Of a stretch of 64,000 nt of DNA, positions 12,222-22,622 are shown piece after piece; positions within the stretch are counted from its first letter, which is position 1; each line of letters opens with the position of its first letter. The position numbers were made by a program, and so were the translations under genes. The notes below the pieces were generated by a model. The model saw only the letters and a program-made list of their open reading frames with translations. It was not told where the DNA came from and ran no database searches. The stretch covers positions 105,440,094 to 105,504,093 of the forward strand of contig CM028377.1 of the NCBI GenBank assembly GCA_013146195.2, in the 5' to 3' direction. This stretch comes from Codonopsis lanceolata. Taxonomy: Eukaryota > Streptophyta > Magnoliopsida > Asterales > Campanulaceae.

Positions 12222-12497
12222 TCTACTCCTTTGGCAGTTTGCTGGATTCTGTGGGGGGAGAAGAATCGTAGTCTTAGAGAATGAGTAGCTTAGCGTGAAT
12301 AAGCTTAAGGAGAAGATCATCCCGATTTTGTTCCTTTGGTGCAATGAGTCGGATCTGGGTTCCGACAGCTCTTTTGTAAAAATTTTGGACAGATTTTTTA
12401 TTAGCTAGGTTTATGGTTGTATACTTCCAGTGTACATAGGTTGTGTCACCTGTTTTGGTGCGTATTAATATTACTCTTACTTATCCAAAAAAAAAAT
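12222..12497 (+). mobile_element. 5'-truncated LINE 3' end with 15 bp TSD
   Basis: It holds the last LINE codons (around GCAGTTTGCTGGATTCTGTG), the 3' UTR with TATACTTCCAGTGTACATAGG and the tail ACTTATCC plus an A-run. Direct repeats TGGAATCAAACGAAC (12207-12221) and TGGAATCAAACGGAC (12498-12512) flank it. Alignment with the copia A leader shows that copia B resumes after the second repeat, so the LINE entered copia B. Confidence 0.85.
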
Positions 12498-12589
12498 TGG
12501 AATCAAACGGACCAGTAAAGTTGACCAACCGAGCCAAAAAAAAAACCCACCAAAAACTTGTTTAATCTGGAAGCGGAGGAAGTGAGACT

Positions 12590-13500
12590 TACTATTACAC
12601 TTGAAAAGGATGTATGATCACTTCAATTGGGACTTCCTATTACACTTGTTGAAAAGAATGGGTTTTGGTGAAAAGTGGAGGAAGTGGATTTATTTTGCAT
12701 TTCAACAGTTTGGTTTTCAGTATTGGTGAATGGAGAGCCCTCAGGTTTGTTTGTCGGTTCGAGGGGTTTACGTCAAGGAGATCCTCTTTCCCCATTCCTG
12801 TCATTTTGGGAGGTTATATTCGAGGCTTTGAGGTAGGTAGGGTTAGAGATATGGAGATTACGGTATCTCATCTACTCTTTGCGGATGACACTTCGATTCT
12901 TTGTGATGCTAAGGCTTCGCAGTTATGCTCTTTACGGCTTGTGTTGGCGCATTTTCGGATCGTGTAAGGTCTTCAGCTGGTTCCTTGAAAAGATTTCAAA
13001 TTCTTATGGGGCTAGTATGTGGAAGGGGATTACAAGGGGTTGGGAGAAGTTTAAGACCAACGTTTCTTTTGGGGTAGGCAAAGGCAACTCTATTAGATTT
13101 TGGAAAGGAAAATGGTGTGGGGACACAAACATAAGAATGTGTTTTCCCACCTTATACTACGCAAACCGGTGAGCTCTTTGTATCAGGTTGTCGATGGCAT
13201 AGTTAGCTGGAATCCAGTTCTCAAAAGAGATTTGCATGACTGGGAGTTGGGAGATATAAATCAGTTCTTCTCTTTGTATGCTCAACACATTGATTTTGGG
13301 GAGGAAGGCATAGCTCTATGGGATGGATCGAAGGGCAGAAGGTTCACGGTGAAATCTTACTATAAGATCTTAGAAAAGAGAGGAGAACGAGAGTTCCCTT
13401 GGAAGGCCATCTGGAAATCGAAGGCCCCTAGTAGCGTGGCTTTCTTTATGTGGAGGCAGCGTTAGAAGCCATTTCGACCGGAGACAATTTAAGACGAAAG
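12590..13500 (+). pseudogene. LINE RT and zf-RVT remnant (LINE alpha)
   Basis: Encoded pieces include DHFNWDFLLHLLKRMGFGEK, SHLLFADDTSILCD with the FADD catalytic box, GISFGVGKG-like FKTNVSFGVGKGNSIRFWKG, and KGRRFTVKSYYKILEKRGER with FPWKAIWKSKAPSSVAFFMW. These follow the ORF2 order RT then zinc-binding RT domain. Frames shift at about 12740 and 12985, and most of the RT thumb is deleted. Confidence 0.85.
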
Positions 13501-13616
13501 AAACTTACATGAACTGGTGTTTCTTGAGTAAAAGTGACGAGGAAAACATTAACCATCCGTTGCTACACTATCTTATAGCCAGAGATGAGGAATTATATTT
13601 TTCAACTCTTTAATAG

Positions 13617-16401
13617 TTTTTTTTATTATAAGTAATAATTGTATTAGACAAGAACGCCTAAAAAGAAGGCGCTGCCATATACACAGGGAGTATACAAAAC
13701 CGAAAAACTATACACTATCTGTAATATTAACCAAAAGATCCCCTTCTACCGGGTCAGTGTCTTCGTTCCAGAACTGTAAGGACTGATTCAACTCCCTCCT
13801 GATACGAGCTACATCAGTCTCTTTGTTTTCAAAAATTCTTATATCTCTCTTTCCAAACATTCCACCAAATAGCCAAAGGAATAGATCCCCATTTGTTCTC
13901 TTTCCTTTTTCTGTCGAAGGATTCCCACCCACTAAGAAGCTGATCATCTGATCTAGGATAACCCAGTGCAGACCTACGCGGAGGAAAAGGAATGCCACAG
14001 CTCCCTAACAACTTAACAGTAAAGAAGCAAGTGATCAATAGTTTCCTCCTCCTCTTTGCACATGAAGCACCGGTTGACATAAATCCATCCTCTAGCTTTC
14101 AAATTATCCCCCGTTAATTTTGCTCCCCGAGCCACTTCCCAAGCAAAGAAGCCACCCTTCGTTGAGCTTTTGTCCTCCAAATTGTCTTCCAAAGAAATAG
14201 ACCTTTGTCCTCCTTACTTAAACAAGAGTATAGAGACTTCACTGAGAAGGTCTTTGATCTAGATCCCTCCCACTCCACTCTATCCTCACCCAAACCCCTC
14301 CTCTTAACCTTACAAAGCTTCTCGAATAACCTAGAGATGCCTCCAATCTCCCAGTCGTGTAAATTTATATTTATACGATACATAGGGCTCCAAACATCTC
14401 TCCCTTCCATAACCACCACGACTGAATTCACCATCTCATCTTGATTGACAGCAATATTGAACTAATTAGGAAATTCTTGTTGCAAGGTAAACTCTCCACA
14501 CCATTTATCCTTCCAAAACCGCACCCTCTCGCCCCCACCAATATCAAAAGACACCAGATTCTCAAAGAAGACTCTACCTTGCAAGATACCCTTCCAAACA
14601 CTCAAGAGGATAAGACACTTACTTTGGAAACCAATTATGACCCCCTAACCCGTATTTACTATCCACCACTTTCTTCCACAAAGATCCTCTATCCACTAAA
14701 TACCTCCACATCCACTTACCCAAAAGAGTAATATTAAAAGTCTAAATATTTTTAACCCCCAACCCTCCATTCCTCACACTGCTGCATACCGTCTCCCAAT
14801 TTACCAAATGGTACTTTCTCTCCTTCGTTCCTCCTTTCCACAGGAAGTCCTTCTCCAATTTCTCAAGCCTTTTCACCACCGACACAGAAATCACAAAGAG
14901 CGAAAGCATATAAGTGGGCAAATTGGACATAACGCTCTTGATCAAAGTTAGTCGACCACCCATAGACAAATATCGCCTTTTCCGGCCCACTAGACACCTC
15001 TCAAATTTTTCGATAATCGAATTCCACATTCTTGAAGAGAGCCCCTAGGGGGAGACCCAACTATTTCGTGGAAGACTCCCTGCCTTACATCCGAAGAAAT
15101 ATGTCAAAACTCTTAAGTTTTCCACAACCCCTACTGGAATTATTTTGCTCTTTTCAATATTAATCTTCAGCCCTGATGCAACTTGAAACAAAAGGAGAAC
15201 AATCCTAAGGTAATCCAACTGTGATTTATCTGCCTCGCAGAAAACCATGGAATCGTCTGCAAATAAAAGATGACTAGCTGATAACCCTATCCACCTTAAA
15301 TCCCTTTATATAACCCCCAACCACCGCCTTATCAATCAAGGAACTCAACGCCTCCATCACCATGATAACCAGGAACGGAGATAGAGGGTCCTCTTGCCTA
15401 AGACCTCTCGAGCTCGGAAAAAATCCCGTCGGTTCGCCATTTACCAGGACTGAGAATCTCATAGTCGAGATACAAAAATAAATCCACTTCTTCCATTTGT
15501 TCCCGAAACCCATTCGAGAAAGCAAATACATCAAAAAATCCCAATTTACGTTATCATATGATTTCTCGATATCCAGCTTGCACAAAACTCCCGAAACCCC
15601 ATATCTTAGCGATGAGCGTTGCATCTAGAATTTGTCGATTACCCACAAAGGCATTCTAGGATTCAGAAACAACCTTACCAATTACCTTCTTCAACCGCGC
15701 CGAAAACACCTTCACTAATAATTTATACACTCCCCCCACCAAATTGGTCTGAATTCCTTTAACTCTTCTGCTCCTTTCCGTTTCGGGATCAAATCAATAA
15801 AAGAGGCATTTAAACTTCTTTCAAAGCTCTCATCCACAAAAAAAGAATGGAAGACCTCCATGATGTCTTGCTTAACCACCTCCCAGCACCTTTTAAAAAA
15901 AGTGAAGGAGAACCCGTCTGGGGGCTTTATCTTCTTTTAAACTCTTGAGGGCTGCAACTATTTCCTCCTCGCAAAAAGGCTGCTCAAGGGAAGTTGCTTC
16001 CTCGTTAGAAATTGTTTTAAACGGAATCCCTCCCATATCCACTCCACCATCCCCTCCACCCTTGTAGAGCTCCTCATAGAAGTCCACTGCCCCTTCCTCA
16101 TTAGAGCCCCTTTCTTAATCAAATCCAGATCTTCCGTGAAATTGCCATCAATCTTTAACTTCCTAATCTGATTGTAGCTTGCGTGAACCTTGGCCATTCG
16201 ATGAAAAAATCTTGTATTTTTGTCTCCCTCTTTGAGCCACTGAACACGAGCCTTCTTCTTCCAGCAAATTTCCTCACTAATCAACAGCTTACTGACCTCC
16301 ATCTTGACCTCCTTACGACGATTGAGATCTGCCTCCGCCAAGCTACCCACGCTTTCCAAATCATCCAGCTGCTTAATCTCCTCCATAGCCCTCTTTATTT
16401 T
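13617..16401 (-). mobile_element. LINE L1c, reverse, 5'-truncated, with TSD
   Basis: It lies inside LINE alpha between direct repeats CTCTTTAATAG (13606-13616 and 16402-16412). On the - strand it starts in the endonuclease-RT linker and runs through RT and zf-RVT to a 3' UTR (TATACTCCCTGTGTATATGG) and a poly(A) that appears as the T-run at 13617-13624. The 5' truncation and A-tail are the normal signature of L1 retrotransposition. Confidence 0.9.
13708..16386 (-). pseudogene. LINE ORF2 remnant, linker-RT-zf-RVT (L1c)
   Basis: Consecutive - frames: 15958-16386 (KKKARVQWLKEGDKNTRFFH linker), 15893-16087 (PFCEEEIVAALKSLKEDKAP), 15274-15624 (KLDIEKSYDNVNWDFLMYLL and SSRGLRQEDPLSPFLVIMVM), FADD at about 15255-15268 in a shifted frame, 15045-15248 (SGLKINIEKSKIIPVG), 14742-15029 (RRYLSMGGRLTLIKSVMSNL), 14114-14434 (SKTFSVKSLYSCL) and 13708-14080 (zf-RVT and WWNVWKER). 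This is the best-preserved RT among the LINEs here, but at least five frameshifts inactivate it. Confidence 0.9.
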
Positions 16402-16467
16402 CTCTTTAATAGTTCTTGGGTCATCCCAAGGTCGATTAAAGAATTATTATGTGCATGGTCCCTTTAC

Positions 16468-17370
16468 CATAGTTGTCGAAGGCGAGAGGTGAGGCGAGGC
16501 AAGGCTTCAGCGCCTAAAGTGGCCTAGGTGAGGCGCCAAGCTAGAAGCGAGGTGGGGCAAACGCCTTTCTTGCCTTTAGAGGCGAGAGGCGTAAAAAGGC
16601 GAGATAAGCCGAACAGAAAAAAAAAAAGCCTTTAAAAAAAAATTACTACGTAGTTTTGGGTTTTCATAAATAGAGAAAACCCCAAAAGGAAACCCTAAAT
16701 CTCCTCAAACTTCAAACGAACAAGAGACGAGCCCTAAAACATTGTTCCGACTCGTGTGTGACAGTGCGACATCTCAATCTCTTCAACAATTTGAGTCGGG
16801 GGTAGGGTTTCGACTTGCGAGTATCGCAGTAGGTCTTTTTGCTTTCTTTACTTTTTTTTTGGTATAGAACTACTTAATTTTTTACTTTCATTACAATGTA
16901 TTTCTCTTTAAAATTAATAATTTTGTTTCTATTTATGAACTATACAGTACATTCAAGTATTTTTGTTGATTTTAAGAGTATTATTATTTTCTTTCTAATA
17001 TTGAACTGTACAGTACATTAAAATGTACTTCAGGTAATTTTTTTGTTTTCTTCCTTTTTTTACTTGTTGCTGTTTGTTATTTATTCTGTTTTTTCCGTCT
17101 TTTTCTCTCTTGATTAGAAATTTGATAGCTATTTATTTTCTTGTTTGAGGTCCTTGGTTCCAATCCTCATACCAACAAGGGATCACACTTACCTATCAAA
17201 AAATATATACATGTTAGAATTTAGTTTCATGTATTATACTCACTTATAACGTGTTTTGTTGAGATTTATTAAGTTATATATATTTTCTATATTTTTTATT
17301 TATGTTTCCTTAATATTGTTGCCCTGAGCGCCTCTCGCCCGTCTCTCGACTTTCGCCTTTGACAACTATG
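16468..17370. mobile_element. hAT-like non-autonomous DNA transposon
   Basis: Terminal inverted repeats CATAGTTGTCGAAGGCGA (left) and CATAGTTGTCAAAGGCGA (right, reverse-complemented) agree at 17 of 18 positions. Flanking 8-mers CCCTTTAC (16460-16467) and TCCTTTAC (17371-17378) fit an 8 bp hAT-type duplication with one change. Subterminal GGCGAGAGG/GGCGAGGC motifs repeat at both ends. The interior is AT-rich without a transposase frame. It is inserted in LINE alpha and contains a SINE fragment. Superfamily assignment rests on TSD length. Confidence 0.75.
17144..17203 (+). mobile_element. SINE copy 3, 3' fragment inside the hAT-like element
   Basis: It contains GAGGTCCTTGGTTCCAATCC and CCAACAAGG, then CACACTTACCTATCA plus an A-run, colinear with SINE copies 1 and 2. 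The A-box half is missing and I could not find a clean target duplication. Confidence 0.75.
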
Positions 17371-18103
17371 TCCTTTACAAGCTCACGAAAAGGAGAACTC
17401 ATGCCTGGGATGCTGCTCCTTTGGCGGTGTGCTGGAACATATGGAAGAAAAAAATCGAAGAACCTTTGAGAACATTGAAATGGATATAGAGAAGGTGAAG
17501 GAGGGGATTCTCAAGGACCTTTATTTTTGGTGCACAAACGGTATATGGAATGCGGAGAATTCTTTTGTAGAGTATATGGATAGTCTTTCTATTGTATAGG
17601 CTCTTTTGGTAGAGTATACTTCCTGTATACAAAGGACATGTCACCAACTTTGGCGCTTGCTTATTTTATTTCTTTACTTATCAAAAATAAATTGCAAAGA
17701 GTGGGATTATCACAGTCGGCTGTAGTCGGCTGTAGAGAACATTGACTTCCTAGCTTCGTTCTTTGGGTGTAAGGTTGCTCACCTCCCTCGTTATTTAGGC
17801 TTGCCTCTATGGTGCTCCGTTCAAGAACAAAGCTCTGTGGAACCCAATCATGGAGAGATTTGAGAGGCGTGGGCAGGAAAAAACATTTGTTGTCAAAAGC
17901 GGAGCATCTCACCCTTGTTAAAAACACCTTATCTAGTTTACCCACATATTTTTTCGTCACTTTTTGTGCTACCTTCCTCAGCTAGAAAAGTTGGAAAGAT
18001 ATTTTTTTGTGCGAAAATCATAGAAAGGATCGTAAATATCATGTGATGAAATGGGCTAAGGTTTGCTCGAATTTGATACATAACAAAGGAGATTTAGAGC
18101 AGG

Positions 18104-18794
18104 ATGGGAGACTCCAACAAGATCTTCTTTCAACCAGGATGGAAATCTTTTGATGTGATTTGCAGTCAAGAGAAGGACGGTGTGCGTTTTCGGTGGTTAG
18201 AAAGGAGTAGAGGAAGAGTCCATGAAGTCGTGTTTTCTCTTGACGAAGTCCTTTGGATTTATATATGGATGGAGAAAGCCTCGTTGGGAACAGAGGTCTT
18301 CTGAGAGAAACTTGTGGGAGGTGCTTCTGGCAAAGGAAAGGAACGAGCATGGCTTTTACCTTTGTATCTCCGCCAAAGGTAAAGGAAGTCCCTCGAAGAT
18401 TTTTATTCCGGCAGTGGCCAAGGAGGGTGACTGGGAAATGATTGCGGGCAAAATAAGGAGGTTCGCTCAGTCAAAGGATGTTAACAGCAGGCACGTAAAA
18501 TCCTACAAGAAGGCGGCAGATATCCCGCCTTGGCCGGATTTAAAATTGAATGTTTCCGATCGCTGTAGGGACTCACAAGTCAATTTCGAGGTAGAAGAAA
18601 ATTCCTGTAGAGGCAGTTTGGAGTTTCTGGAGAGATGCTTGGTAGGTAGAATGTGGGAATTGGAGTGTTCCATTCCAACATGTTACGAAGTCCAAAGATG
18701 GGTTAACTCTAAGTGGAAATCGCCGGGAGGAGTCCAAGTGAGAGTCATGAGTGCGAAATATTCTCTTCATGTTCCCTTCAAAGGAAGAAGCTAA
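18104..18794 (+). pseudogene. LINE ORF1 N-terminal domain remnant (DUF4283-like)
   Basis: Two overlapping frames (18104-18304 and 18222-18794) give FFQPGWKSFDVICSQEKDGV, RSRGRVHEVVFSLDEVLW and, after a shift, LERCLVGRMWELECSIPTCY with GGVQVRVMSAKYSLHVPFKG. This is the region annotated as DUF4283 in plant L1 proteins; it probably binds RNA. The frame shift at about 18290 breaks it. A short tandem duplication containing TAGATAGATGGAACCC (about 18845-18897) disrupts the next part. Confidence 0.75.
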
Positions 18795-19197
18795 TCGAAC
18801 TTTGAATGAGAAGGTGTGGATGTTTAACCAGCATCCTTGGTTCTTAGATAGATGGAACCCGATTGGGTGCAGCCATAGATAGATGGAACCCTATTGGCTG
18901 TGGGACTCCCTCTTCATCTATGGGGGGAAGAAGTTTTCAAGAAGATTGGACAGATGTGTGGCGGTTTTATAGCAGTCGATGAAGTTACCGAGAAGACGTC
19001 AGATTTGAGATGGGCTCGTATATTAGTTTGATATAGTGAATCGGTTCGGCAAGCGTTTGCATAGGGGTAGGGGAAGTGTTTTCGCAGTCCCTATATGGGC
19101 TGAAACTGCTGCTGTCTACTCCCCATGGCAGTCGCTACGTGGCAGTGGAAGATCTGGTAATAAGTCGCGGTAGTCGCAGGGAGGGAAGACGAGTGGG

Positions 19198-20010
19198 ATG
19201 CACGCGAGGGACTTTGGCGTTAAGTTTTTAGATGGACGCAATCCCCACACTGCTGGCACTTCGTACGAATTCAAAAAGGCTGGGGAGGCACATGGGGTGC
19301 AGGGAATTCAAATTTCAAACCTAATCAAAACGGTGGCATCTCCGGGGGGGCTCAAACTCAAGAAGGTTCAGGTTCAAGATTTTCTTCTTGGGCTGGACAA
19401 ACCAGAAAGAAAAATGGGTAATAGTGGCCCAACAAATTTCACTAGGGCCAAAAAGGGAAGATGGGTGGTCCATGATAAGGGGGAAAAGGACAGAGGGTTG
19501 AACCAGTCAGTTGGGCTCAAGGGGTTCACTGGGTTTGGGCCTTCTAGCTGTAACAATTTAAGGGGGAACATCTCAAAGGAGACGAATGGGCCTGGGTGGA
19601 TATCCTGTGAGGAGGTTGGAGGTTTTGATACTGGGCCAGTCTCTCCTAGCCCTCAAGGAAAAACGGCAGCCACGTCGAACAGAACTGAGGCCAAATCGAG
19701 TGAGGTGAGGTGCGCAAATATGCAGGCTAGCTTCGACAAGAAACCAGAAGAGCAGGAGTCGGAAGGTTTGCATCTTCAAAATTTTAGGAAAGCTGATGAA
19801 CTGGGGCAGAATTCGGTAAGGCAGGAGGGTTTGGAAGGGGTTTACGTTGATGTGGTTCAAGGAAGAAGGGTTTCTGTCATCGACGTAGAGGCTGTGCACA
19901 GGTTACATAATAGGGAAAGAACTGTAGTGGAGTGTGAGTTGGAGGATGGTGAATACTCCCAGAATGAAGGGGTTCCTATGGGGGATGGCCATAACAGCAT
20001 AACTCGATGA
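19198..20010 (+). pseudogene. LINE ORF1 C-terminal linker, intact 270-codon frame
   Basis: This uninterrupted 270-codon frame lies between the DUF4283-like region and the endonuclease of LINE gamma. It is hydrophilic and Ser/Gly/Glu-rich with no recognised domain or CCHC knuckle. Its position matches the variable linker of plant L1 ORF1. The frame is open, but upstream and downstream parts are broken, so I treat it as a remnant. Confidence 0.6.
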
Positions 20011-20196
20011 TTATGGAGGGGCAAGTACTACCGGAGTTGTTGAACTTGGAGAGTTCTGGTGTAGGTGTCGCTTCAGGCAAGATGGAAGATTCTGTGAACC
20101 GTGATGAGGTCATTCAGACAGAGCCTTTAGCGGGTTGATGGGGCCACAGACCTTAACCAAGAAAGTGGTTATGGCTCACCTAGTGGTGCCATAAGC

Positions 20197-20950
20197 GTGG
20201 GTGATTACTCAGTTTCTTGCATACTGAAATTGGAGGAGTCTAATAAAAATTGGCTGTTTTCTGGAGTTTACGGCCCCTCTTCTATAGCGGAGAGAAGGAA
20301 TTTATGGGTGGAACTAGAGGCAGTTAGGAGGAGGTGGAACATTCCGTGGTGTGTAGGGGGTGATTTTAATGTTGTCCGTTTCCCTCATGAGTGTTCGGGA
20401 GTCATTCACTACTGCGATGACAGAATTCAATGATTTTCTCAATAAAGCAGAATTAGTGGATTTGCCTATGGAGGGGGGCGATTTTACTTGGTTCAGAAAT
20501 GGAGGTAGGCATCAGTTTTCAAGGATTGATAGGTTTCTTGTTTCCGCAGATTGGGGGGATAGCTTTTGCATATCTAGACAGTCCTATAGAATAGTGTCTG
20601 ACCATGTTCCCCTACTTCTTGAATGCGGCAACGGGACAAGTAGGAAAACACCTTTCAGATTCGAGAATATGTGGCTTAAAGAGCAGGGATTTGTGGAGTG
20701 GGTTAAAGCGAGATGGGATTCGTATACTGTTGAAGGGGATCCAGGTTTCGTCGTGGTTAAGAAGCTGAAAGCGCTGAAGAACAATTTTAAAATATGGAAC
20801 AGAGATGTATTCGGAAGGTTAGATCTCAAAATCAAAGTTTTGGAAGAGGAGATCAAGAAACTTGATGAAAGAACTAGGGGAGGAGAGAGAAACGAGGTTG
20901 AGGTAAGTCGTAGAGAGGACCACTTTATAGATCTAGAACGTCTTCAGTGA
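20197..20950 (+). pseudogene. LINE endonuclease remnant (EEP family)
   Basis: Frames 20197-20433 and 20360-20950 together encode WLFSGVYGPS, the catalytic GGDFNVVRF, FTWFRNGG-HQFSRIDRFL and the terminal RIVSDHVPLLLE, with the SDH motif that binds metal. The N-terminal part with the first catalytic Asn and Glu is missing or too decayed to recognise. The switch between frames at about 20400 is a frameshift. In an active element this enzyme nicks target DNA for reverse transcription. Confidence 0.85.
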
Positions 20951-21129
20951 GGAGATAACTTGGAGACAAAAGTCCTGAATTCAGTGGTTAAGGGAGAGAG
21001 ACAAAAATACTAAATTTTTTCAGCGTATGGCGTGTGTTCATTCTGCAGCGAATCAGATAGAAAATACGTAGGCATGCTTGAAAGCATATTTTTTGTGCTT
21101 TCCGGCAGAGATCACTGAGGCTTTTGGGG

Positions 21130-22045
21130 TAGGAGTGTGGAAAGGTATCAGAAAAGGTTGGAATGCTTTTGGTAGAAATATATCGTTTGAGATCGGGTCA
21201 GGGCGACGGTGAAGTTTTGGAAAGACTTATGATGCGGAGATGCAGAGTTGCTTAGATGCTTTCCGGAGCTCTTCTCTATGGCTAGTGAAGAGGATAACTT
21301 GATTAGCTCGGTGCTCTCTTTAGAGGGAGGCCGAGTGACATGGAACCTGACGTTTAGAAGAAATTTTCAGAATTGGGAGATAGATTCGGTGACAAGATTT
21401 TTTGAGCTTCTTTATGCCCAAAAAGTTGGTTGTTAGAACGATATGGTGATTTGGGAAGGGTCGAAGGACAACAAATTCTCAGTCAAAGGATACTATTCAA
21501 AGCTGATAGATAGAGAGGGGTTACCATTCCCATGGAAGTCGGTATGGAAGACGGTAGCTCCAAGCCGTGTAGCCTTTTTTGCGTGGGAGGCGGCGAATGA
21601 GGCTATCCTAACCAGGGATAATCTGAGGAAAAGGGGAATGATATATGTTAACAAATGCTTTTTATGCAAGGAGAGCGAGGAAAGTGTAAATCCCTTGGTT
21701 TTGCATTGCCCTGTGGTTAAGGAATTGTAGAATTTTATGTTCTGTTTGTTCAAAGTGGCGTGGGTGCTTCCGGAGACCTCAAAGGACTTATTGTGGAGCT
21801 GGAGATATTTTTGGTGGAGGAAGAATAGGAATACTATACAGGAAGCTGCTCCCTTGGGGTGTGGTGGACAGTTTGGAAGGAAAGAAACTATAGAGATTTT
21901 GACAATGAGGAAGGATCCATTTCAGATTTGAAGAGGGTTTTGCTCCATCACCTGTTTGCGTGTTGTGCAGGGGCTAAGCATTCACATATCCCCTCGTCAT
22001 CCTCTTTTGTAGATTTTGTGCATAACTTTCCTACATCTTAGTTAG
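21130..22045 (+). pseudogene. LINE zf-RVT and C-terminal remnant (LINE gamma)
   Basis: It encodes GVWKGIRKGWNAFGRNISFE, TWNLTFRRNFQNWEIDSVTR and DNKFSVKGYYSKL (21443-21730), then a zinc-binding CFLCKESEESVNPLVLHC block and MWWTVWKERNYRDFDNEEG. Directly upstream, linker sequence (about 20950-21070) joins this block without the RT palm, showing an internal deletion. A stop separates 21248-21436 from 21443-21730. Confidence 0.8.
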
Positions 22046-22492
22046 ACTTTTGATAGTATATACTTCTCGTGTATAAAGGACGCGTCACCTGCTTTAACGG
22101 TTTGCTATCTATACAATTATCTTTATCAAAAAAAAAAAGAATAAATGAATCTTTAATATTGCTATGCTTGGTAAATGGATATGGAGGTTTATGGTTGATA
22201 GAAATGGGTTGTGGAGGAGAGTGGTGAATGTGGTGATGAGCAAGTATTCACAAAGGTTAGGTGCTTTCGAGAAACACTTTTTTTTAAAAATAAGGGATGG
22301 CTCGAAAGTCAGATTTTGGAAAGATAGATGGTGTGATGAGGTGGAGCTGTGGATACTATTTCCTAATCTCTTCAATTTAGAAGCTAATAAACATTTTGCC
22401 TGGTTAGCACAGTTCTGCAAGTGGATGGGATAAAGTGGTTTAGAATCCAACATTTCGAAGACACCTTCAAGATTAAGAAATGAATTCTTGCA

Positions 22493-22622
22493 TGGAAAAG
22501 ATGTAGCAACTCCACTCGATAGAAGCTAAACGTAAGATTTTACGGAGAATTTGTTACCTCTACATCCCTCCCACCCCACCTTATCATCTCTAAGCCTACC
22601 ATAAATCTTTTCAAAAAATATT
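22493..22622 (-). repeat. Inverted ~130 bp segment within LINE beta
   Basis: On the - strand it encodes FFEKIYGRLRDDKVGWEGCR, GNKFSVKSY and a worn FPCK. Flanking + sequence ends with NPTFRRHLQD-EMNSC and resumes with LWKSKAPSHVVFFAWE. In the colinear LINE gamma protein these three blocks are consecutive in the order flank, segment, flank, so only the middle block is flipped. Confidence 0.75.

Larger units (their letters stand above)
6996..12560 (-). mobile_element. Ty1/copia element B, reverse-oriented, multiply interrupted
   Basis: From right to left on the - strand: leader, gag, protease/pre-integrase, integrase, RT, RNase H, polypurine tract and 3' LTR. No 5' LTR is found: the leader meets LINE sequence at about 12560. 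Four later insertions are visible: a SINE in the 3' region (7386-7467), a SINE in the protease region (10268-10375), a solo LTR in gag (11412-12054) and a LINE tail in the leader (12222-12497), all with target-site duplications. Frames are broken, so the element is dead. Confidence 0.9.
12560..17697 (+). mobile_element. LINE alpha, L1-type, split by two later insertions
   Basis: Three + segments form one element: 12560-13616, 16413-16467 and 17371-17697. They contain, in order, RT palm pieces with FADD (12878-12889), an internal deletion at about 12985, the RNase H/zf-RVT region, the WKIFPRSIKELL-type linker across the insertions, AWDAAPLAVCWNIWK, the 3' UTR (TATACTTCCTGTATAC) and the tail ACTTATCA plus A-rich end. 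The order matches LINE gamma at 21140-22134. The segments were separated by LINE L1c and a hAT-like element. Confidence 0.8.
18100..22134 (+). mobile_element. LINE gamma, L1-type with ORF1 and endonuclease, RT core deleted
   Basis: This + LINE has a gag-like ORF1 region (18104-20010), the C-terminal half of the apurinic-type endonuclease (20197-20950), a linker, a deletion that removes the RT core (junction at about 21070-21130), the zf-RVT region and a 3' UTR ending TTTATCA plus an A-run (22125-22135). It sits inside LINE beta. It cannot move autonomously without RT. Confidence 0.85.

Noticed and set aside
16183..16527. 114-codon + frame overlapping the L1c 5' end
   Set aside because: Most of it is antisense to the LINE; only its end (WVIPRSIKELLCAW) is real coding remnant, of LINE alpha.
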